From NCBI GenBank assembly GCA_030762895.1, contig CM061069.1, positions 102,627,923-102,691,922 of the forward strand: a stretch of 64,000 nt of DNA, read 5' to 3'. The first letter of the stretch is position 1; each line of letters begins with the position of its first letter. This document shows positions 56,971 to 64,000 of this stretch, piece by piece. Both the position numbers and the translations under genes were made by a program. This stretch comes from Sophora flavescens. Its lineage: Eukaryota > Streptophyta > Magnoliopsida > Fabales > Fabaceae. The notes under the pieces are model-generated. The model saw only the letters and a program-made list of their open reading frames with translations. It searched no databases and was not told the origin of the DNA.

Positions 56971-57694
56971 ATAATGTTTTGGGCAGAGTTCAACATCAAT
57001 TTTAGCCAATTAAGTTTAGGGATTAATTCTATTAATCCTAAGCCAGTTAACAACATATTTAAAGACTAAACGTCATTATCAACATAGTAACAACACTATC
57101 ATCACAATCATGGTATCAACCATTCAACCAACAATATTATGCTAATAACAACCATCAACATATCATCATGTTCATATAACCAACATAAACATCAAGAACG
57201 TAGTATGAGCATAGGCATATAAACCATATATTAACAACCAAGATCATGTTATCATAATCAAACGAACCATCATATTAATCATATACACATACACAACAAA
57301 CCGGGGTCATGGGAACCCTTTTACCGTACACCACCCCCAATGCCTAATATACACTACCCTTCTCCCCATACCTGGATTGAAGGTCGCTCCAACGTAAGCT
57401 CCTAATAGTAAACTGCCCTCGGTTCCCAGAGCAGCTCAACACAAACTCAACCTTAGCCAAACCAAACACAATTCCATTAGTTTCCTATTCAAAAATTATG
57501 AAAGGAAACCACAAGGGAAGCGAACCTTACCTCTAAACCGAAACAGATCACACAAGCTTCCCAACCGGCTTCCAAAACTCCACTATAGCAATGGATGAAG
57601 ACGAAATAGGGAATGAGGCACACTAGGTCGCAACAGTGGCTGCTGTAACAAACAAAATAGGGTTTCACATTAACCCTCAGGTTTTGTGCCAAAG

Positions 57695-57701
57695 TTATAT
57701 A
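57695..57701 (-). promoter_or_regulatory. TATA box of the D/C LTR
   Basis: TATATAA on the minus strand, in the context CCTATATAACTTTGG, directly after the palindrome cluster. Confidence 0.6.
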
Positions 57702-57711
57702 GGCTGGACCT

Positions 57712-57845
57712 GAGCATGGTCGTGCTCCCCCTTGAGCATGGTCGTGCTGGACTTAGCATCAGCGAAACGCGGTCCGCACATTGAGCATGAGCGTGCTCAA
57801 CTTAAAAACTATAACATGCTTCAGCCTTCTAAGCACGGGCGTGCT
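57712..57845 (-). repeat. AGCACG..CGTGCT palindromes upstream of TATA
   Basis: Four copies (variants GAGCATGGTCGTGCTC, GAGCATGAGCGTGCTC, AGCACGGGCGTGCTC) end about 11 bp upstream of TATATAA on the minus strand. Confidence 0.8.
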
Positions 57846-57976
57846 CATGCACTAGAAAGGGACTTTTAAGCCAAAAATCCCACTAAGCCCTTAGCCAACT
57901 ATTTTAACTTAACAAAACTAACTTAAACAACCAAACAAGCTTATAAAAGCACTTAACGAAAAAGCAGAGTGTTACA

Positions 57977-60900
57977 ATTCCACCCCATTTATAAAAATTT
58001 CGTCCTCGAAATTTCTACGTACCTCAAACGAAAAGGTGCGGGTACGCTTCCATCATCTTGCCTCCCAGCTACCAGGTAGCACTTTCCTCGGTTGCCCCAC
58101 TCCAAACCACTTTGACCAAAGGAATCTCCTTGCCTCTTAGCTACTTCACTCTCCTATCCTTGACTTGAAGGGGTCACACCTCAAACGTCAAATTCTCTTT
58201 CAACTGTATGGCGTCGGGTACTATCACGTGACTAGGGTCATGGATATACATTGAGTTGCGACACATGAAAAACATTATGGAGGTTTGACAAGAACGGTGG
58301 GAAGGCTATTTGATAGGCGACTTCGCCGACTCTTTTAAGGATCTGGTAGGGACCAATGAACCTCGGAGTAAGTTTCCTCGCTTTCAGCACCCTACCAACC
58401 CCATTCGTCCGGGTAACTCTTAAGAATACATGATCACCTTCCTAGAATTCAAGCGCCTTCCTTCTTTTATCATGATAGCTCTTTTGCCTACTTTGTGCAA
58501 CTCTCATCTTTTCCTGAACCAACCTGATCTTTTCTGTTGTTTCCTGGACTATCTCTGGCCCTAGCACCACATTGTCACTAGGTTCACTCCAACACAAAGG
58601 TGTCCTACATCTCCTCCCATACAGAGCCTCATAATGTGCCATCCCAATGCTGGAATGGCAACTGTTGTTGTAGGTGAACTCTATCAGGGGCAAAAACTTG
58701 TCCCAACTACCACACTATTCTAACACACAAGCCCTCAGCAAGTCCTCTAAGGACTGGATGGTCCTCTCAGACTGTCCATCAGTGTGTGGGTGGTAAGCTG
58801 AACTAAGCCTAAGCCTTGTCCCTAAAGCATGCTGCAAACTCTCCCAGAACCTAGAGGTAAACCTCGGGTCTCTATCTAATACTATGCTAGAGGGTACACC
58901 ATGAAGCCTAACTATCTCCTTGATGTACAACTTGGCTAACTTCTCTAAAAGATACTCCATGTTCATCGGGATGAAATGGGCAGACTTAGTCAATCTATCC
59001 ACAATAACCCATATAGCCTCAAAACCAGCTGGTGTCCTAGGGAGTCCAGACACAAAATCCATGGAGATATTATCCTATTTCCATTCTGGGACACTCAAAG
59101 GTTACAACTTACCTAAAGGCTTTTGGTGTTCTTTCTTGGCCTTCTGACAAACTAGGCACGCATACACAAATTAAGCCACATCCTTTTTCATCCTAGGCCA
59201 CCAAAACATCCTCTTACGATCCTGATACATCTTAGTGGCATCTGGGTGCACACTCAACAAACTCCTATGCCCTTCTTCCAGGATTAACTTTCTAAGCTCC
59301 GGAACATCCGGTATGCAGACTCTATCCTTAAACCTCAAGAAACCATCACTTCTATCCTTAAAGATAAGGTTTCTACTCTGAACGAGCAACTCTCGCTGGT
59401 CCAAGAGAAACTTGTCTAACTTCTGACCCTCTCTAATCTGATCCATTAAGCTGTTGGTAACCTTCAAGGTTCCAAGCCTAATACTCTTAGGGGTAAACTC
59501 ACAAGGTAGACTAAGGTCTCTAAACTCCTCTATTAGATCCATCTCCCTAACCATCAAACCGGAGACGTGCAAGGTTTTCGTACTTAGGGAATCGGCCCCC
59601 ACGTTGGTCTTTCCTAGGTGATAGGTCAATTCGAAGTCATAATCCTTTAAAAACTCCATCCACCTACGTTACCTCATATTCAGCTCCTTTTGATCAAAGA
59701 GTTACTTCAAACTCTTATGATCACTAAAAACCTCAAACCTCGTTCCATAAAGGTAATACCTCCAGATCTTTAAGGCAAATACCACAGCTCCTAGTTCTAG
59801 GTCATGGGTAGGGTAGTTCTTCTCATGGGTTTTCAACTGCCGAGAAGCATAAGCAACTACCTTACCATTCTGCATCAACACATCACCCAACCCTCGCTTA
59901 GAAGCATCGCAGTAAACTACGAAGGGTTCACTAGGATCTGGCAAAACTAACACTGGTGTTGATGTCAACCTATCCTTAAGGGTTTGGAAACTCTCTTTAC
60001 ACTTAGAGTCCCACACAAACAACTTTACCTTCTTTGTGAGACGGGTTAATGGTAAAGCTATCTTAGATAAACACCTTCTGTAATACCCGGCTAACCCTAA
60101 GAAACTCCTAATCTCGGTTACAGACTTAGGTACTTCCCATTGGAGCACCGTCTCTACTTTAGTTGGGTCCACTGCTATGTCACCCTTTGAGATGAAATGT
60201 CCTAAGAAGTTCACTTCCTCTAACCAGAACTGACACTTCGACAACTTACCGTACAACTGCTTTTCCTTAAGGGTCCGCAAGACAACCCTCAGGTGTTCCT
60301 CCTTGCCCTTGGAGTACACTAAGATGTCATCTATAAACACCACCACAAACTTATCCAAGTAAGGGTGAAAGGTCTTATTCATGTAGTCCATGAACACCGC
60401 GGGAGCATTGGTCACACCGAAGGGCATAACCAAGTACTCATAGTGACCATATCGTGTCCTGAACGCTGTCTTCGGGATGTCCTCAGACTTAACCCCAATC
60501 TGATGGTACCCTGACCTCAAATCTATCTTAGAAAAGGCGCAAGCGCCCATCAACTGATCCATAAGATCATCAATCCTAGGGAGGGGATACCGATTCTTTA
60601 TGGTCACCTTGTTGAGCCGTCGATAGTCGATGTACAACCTCATACTACCATCCTTCTTCTTTACCAACAACACAGGTGCTCCCCATGGGGATACACTCGA
60701 CCTAATGAACTTCTTCTCCATCAGGTCCTCCAACTGTTCCTTCAACTTAGCTAGCTCTAAAGGAGACATTCTATAGGGTGCTATGGAGATCGTCAAGCTG
60801 GCGACATCAACAGGCAAGCTGGCGACATCAAGAGGACTACTCTCTACTTCCAGGGAAGCTATCATCATGTACACTTGGGCTTCGTCTTTCATCGAAGCTT

Positions 60901-61110
60901 GAACTTGACTGGTAGAGAGAAGGTCCGGATTCTTAGACTCCGTTGGAGTTCCAAAAACTAAGGTTTTATCAAAATAGTTTAGAAGGACGTGGTTGGAAAA
61001 TAATCAGTCCATCCCAAGAATGATATCAAGCCCTTTCAGGGGTAAATATACAAGATCAGCAACAAAGGTTTTATCATTTATGACTATATGACAGTTCTTG
61101 CATGCGTAAG
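57977..61110 (-). pseudogene. Chromovirus D protease end to chromodomain
   Basis: On the minus strand: a protease remnant (61110-60900), then RT in the frame 60892-59702 with DYRRLNKVTIKNRYPLPRID, KTAFRTRYGHYEYLVMPFG and intact F-I-D-D. RNase H has YCDASKRGLGDVLMQ and SDHKSLK. The integrase zinc region lies at 59260-59130. The core (59062-58715) has MDFVSGLPRTP, LDRDPRFTSRFW and TDGQSERTIQ, keeping all three acidic residues. Then come the GPYQIL-like region and a chromodomain remnant (about 58140-58025, IPLVKVVWSG). Frame breaks lie near 59700, 59165, 59065, 58710 and 58440. Gag is absent because D is truncated at 61110. Confidence 0.88.
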
Positions 61111-61436
61111 TGACAGCGTGATTTCACATCATATTTTATGTACATTTTTGCATGCATTTTCCATATAGTTTAGGCATAATTAGTTGCTTTTTGTAAGTTT
61201 TTACCTTGGAACGGGTAAGGTGGTCTTGTGGTCTTGTTTTTGCAGAAATTAATGAAAAAATGATCAAAATCAGCCATGATGGAGCCTGGATGAAATAGAG
61301 CTAAAATAGTGAAGAAAAGGAGCCAAACAGAGCCTATCATGGTCTAGCTGTGATGACCATCACGGCCGTGATCAACCAGAGCTGAAAAGAAGAAGGCAAA
61401 AGTCAAAAGCTGTCACGGCCTAGTCGTGATGCCCAT
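61111..61436 (+). repeat. Athila-type LTR fragment between two chromoviruses
   Basis: It starts TGACAGCGTGATTTCACATC, the U3 start of the A/B/E/F LTR type, and runs about 326 bp through ATCACGGCCGTGAT palindromes at 61338-61430, then stops inside the array. On the left is chromovirus D protease; on the right is chromovirus G RT start. No TATA box or R/U5 remains. Confidence 0.85.
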
Positions 61437-63300
61437 CTTCATCATGTCATCCAGCTGTTTCTTCAACTCTGTCAACTCCACTAGTGATATCCGATAAGGA
61501 GCTACTGAAATAGGTCCAGCCCCTAGTATGAGATCTATAGCGAAATCCACCTCCCTCTCTGGTGGCAAACCTGGAACATCAGGAGGGGAAACCTCAGGAA
61601 ACTCTCTTGTAATAGGCAGAGAATCTATACTCGAAGTCTCCTTAGCTTCCAAAGAGAAAACCATCACATACTGCTGAGAACCACAACCCCTCGTAGTTGC
61701 TCCTTCGTTGGCAGATACTATGCTAGAAGGCTCAATAAAAGATAAAGTCTTTCGGGCACAGTCTAACACTACATGGTTAGCCGAAAGCCAATCCATGCCA
61801 ATAATAACGTCCATCTGCTGCATAGGCAAACAGACGAGATCTACAAGGAATGCCCTATTTTCAACAACTATAGGACACTGTAAACAAACAGACACAGTGA
61901 TCAAAGGATCACTGGTAGGGGTGGATACTGTCAAGGTATATGGTAGATGAGAAACGAGCAAATGTAAATGATCTACGCACTCATGGGACACAAAAGAATG
62001 TGTAGCGCCTGAATCAAACAACACAGACGAGAGTCTGCCATATATTAAACACATACCTTGAATAAGATTTGCAGATTGAGAGGACTAAGATCCTCTCACT
62101 GTAAACACCCTCCCCGTGGCTTGAGGTCTGACCGTCTGTCATCCCGCTGCTGGAACCCCTCTCCCAGCTCCTTCTCTGAAACCACTGGCTCCTCTGGGAT
62201 TACCAGTTCCTCTGCCGGTTGTTGGTTGCTGTTGTACCGCTCTTTGTCGGCAATCCCTAGCAAAATGGCCTGGTTTGCCATAGACGTAGCAACCAGATCT
62301 ATCAGTGCAATCCCTGATATAATGCGGACCTCCGCATATGAAACATACCGGGGCCCTCTGCTGCTGGCCCTCTCTGGTAACTTGTGTTGGTGGTGCAGAT
62401 GTCTGAGCGCTCTATCCTGCTCTAACGTATGGTCCTCTCCTCCACTGAGAACCACCATCACCTCTCCTCTGATGACCTGCTCTGATAGGACCCCCACTAC
62501 GCTGCAGCCTCTGCTCTGCAGCCTGCCTCTGGTCCATACTCTTAATGGCACTGCACCTCTCTACCAGCTCTGGGAAACTCAGGATATCCAAGGGCACTAT
62601 AGCCTTCCTCAACTCATGCCGTAAACCCTCCTCGAATCTCCTACACATCCAGTCCTCATCTGGAAACCTCTGGTAGAATTCAAAACTGAATCAGGGCCTC
62701 GAATCTGGCCGCGTAATCACCAACAGACCGGTCTCCCTGCTAGAGACTCATAAACTCTCTCTCCTTCTCGCGTCTGACAAATCGCGGGAAATACTTCTCA
62801 AAGAAACACTCTCTGAACAGCTCCCAACTGATCAGTCTGCCCTCAGCCTCTAGCAATCTCCTCTTGCCTCACCACCATGACTCAGCCCCTCCGGTCATCA
62901 TGAAGGTGGCATAGGTCACCTTCCTATCATCTCTGCATCTCATAGTATCAAAGATCTTCTCGAGCTCCTGAATCCACCACTCTGCTCACTCTGGAGCATA
63001 CTCTCCACCAAACTGGGGTGGCTTACTTTTGAGAAAGGTAGCCAATCCTACATCCTCAGCATCGGCGGCTCTCCTTCTATCCTGTCGCTCCTGTAACTCT
63101 GCCTCTCTCTATACCATCTAAGTATTCTGCTGCGCCTGCTGCAACAGAATGGATGCTAACTCGCAGATAGTCCGAAGAGTCTCGGCGGACTCTCCTCCAC
63201 TTCCAATCCCTGCCTCTGGCTGATGGGGCTCATCCTCTACACCCCCTATCGCTCTACCACCACCACGTCTGCCACGTCCTCGACCTCGGCCTCGAGCCAT
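61437..63300 (-). pseudogene. Chromovirus G gag-protease-RT start
   Basis: On the minus strand gag starts at ATG 63300 (MARGRGRGRGRRGGG), followed by a linker, the capsid region (62980-62640, FEEGLRHELRKAIVPLD), a zinc knuckle C-x2-C-x4-H-x4-C near 62345-62305 and a second C-Y-V-Y-G-like knuckle. The protease frame 62054-61413 has DSGATHSFVSHE (catalytic motif intact) and MDVIIGMDWLSANHVVLD, then the RT lead LTELKKQLDDMMK. It ends at 61437 against the Athila LTR fragment. Several frameshifts occur in gag. It belongs to the same family as the outer chromovirus. Confidence 0.87.
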
Positions 63301-63500
63301 GATCCCGTTAAAAGAAATCATTAGCCCACGTCAATATGACATATAATACTAAATAAAACTGGAATATAAATACTACATGCCATAGAGATGTCACGTCAGA
63401 CTCACTACCCAACTTCTAAGCATAGTTGTTATCGATGTGGATTCAACTAAATGGCCAGTTCACCCTAATCACAAGTGCTCACAAATCCATTTCAGAATCC

Positions 63501-63517
63501 GAATCGCTCTAATACCA
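63501..63517 (-). other. Primer-binding site of chromovirus G (tRNA-Met)
   Basis: On the minus strand TGGTATTAGAGCGATTC, 5 nt from the LTR end; one difference from TGGTATCAGAGC. Confidence 0.85.
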
Positions 63518-63522
63518 CTAAA

Positions 63523-64000
63523 TGCGACGCCCGACGTCCCATTAAAGAAAACCCAAATTATTAAGACCTAATTTCGTTATTGTCGTTAAGCGAGTATATT
63601 AAAACAAATAAAAATTTAAAACTTAGAAAATATACAATATATATACATACATACATAACATATACACCTCAAGTCCCGATACAAGATCAAAGAAAGGGAA
63701 TCCCATCAGTCAGATCCCAAAATGTACAAACTGCTATTCAAACAGAAAATAAAAACAACATCCTAAAGAGATAAGACGCACTGGCCATAGACTCTGAACT
63801 CAACGATGAGGATCCACTGCTCGTCCTCCAACGTCTGGCTCATACGAGGTCCCATCAAGCTCCTCCATAGCTGGCTTCCTGTAGGATCTTCTCATCACGA
63901 TCACAAAAAGAAACATATGCAATATAGAGAAGACAGGGATAAGAAACCATATAACATCAAACATGGAAAGGGTTTAGCAACATTTAATTAAATAACGGCA
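63523..64000 (-). repeat. 5' LTR of chromovirus G, partial
   Basis: Its last 478 bp (minus-strand end GGGCGTCGCA) match the end of the outer chromovirus 3' LTR (about 36760-37235). The rest lies beyond the window. Confidence 0.9.

Larger units (their letters stand above)
55531..57976 (-). repeat. LTR shared by chromoviruses D (3') and C (5')
   Basis: 2446 bp. On the minus strand it starts TGTAACACTCTGC and ends GGGTATCACA. D's pol end and a polypurine tract precede it; C's primer site and gag follow it. TATATAA (minus) at 57695-57701. AGCACGGTCGTGCT-type palindromes lie upstream (57712-57845) and downstream (56760-56970). Confidence 0.85.

Overview
The window is plant nuclear DNA, most likely from a eudicot. 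It is dominated by nested and broken Ty3/gypsy LTR retrotransposons. Primer sites match tRNA-Asp (TGGCGCC...) in the Athila-like elements and tRNA-Met (TGGTATYAGAGC) in the chromoviruses. There are also plant L1-type LINE ORF1 pieces with a CX2CX4HX4C zinc knuckle, long AT microsatellites and AT-rich intergenic DNA. No complete host protein gene was found. The species cannot be fixed from the sequence.

Layout: (1) Positions 1-1953 and 32111-37235 are two halves of one plus-strand Tekay/Del-like chromovirus (gag, protease, reverse transcriptase, RNase H, integrase, chromodomain, 2965-bp 3' LTR). It is split by a 30,157-bp block. (2) That block (1954-32110) is a compound of Athila-lineage elements: LTR1 / element A (gag-pol, decayed) / LTR2 / element B (gag-protease, with RT-RNase H-integrase replaced by about 250 bp) / element E (no gag or pol, encodes an unrecognised ~342-residue protein) / an inverted junction at ~27018 / element F (a minus-strand relative of E). 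Inside B sits a 6707-bp non-autonomous minus-strand element N (gag-protease only, perfect TSD CTATG). Inside F sits a solo LTR of the N family. (3) 37236-51481 is the least TE-dense part. It holds one intact MIF/D-dopachrome-tautomerase-like exon, a duplicated exon-like segment, two LINE ORF1 fragments around a Ty3 gag pseudogene, a promoter-like region (site II plus telobox plus TATA) followed by two C/D-box snoRNA-like sequences, and an inverted satellite-like array. (4) 51482-64000 contains a candidate LTR, then minus-strand chromoviruses: D, a 2446-bp LTR and C in tandem, a stitched-in Athila LTR fragment, and the 5' end of a second copy of the outer chromovirus family (G).

All transposon genes seen are broken by stops, frameshifts, deletions or insertions, except that the N-element gag-protease frame is open for 840 codons. 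The most interesting signals are these: CpG-rich palindrome arrays placed just upstream of the TATA box in three LTR families with different motifs (ATCACGGCCGTGAT, CTCGCGAGGCGAG, AGCACGGTCGTGCT); the unrecognised E/F protein, whose two copies carry different nonsense mutations and whose C-terminal DPRGS...WDPGG module is shared with the N-element polyprotein; and the snoRNA-like pair with its plant-type promoter.
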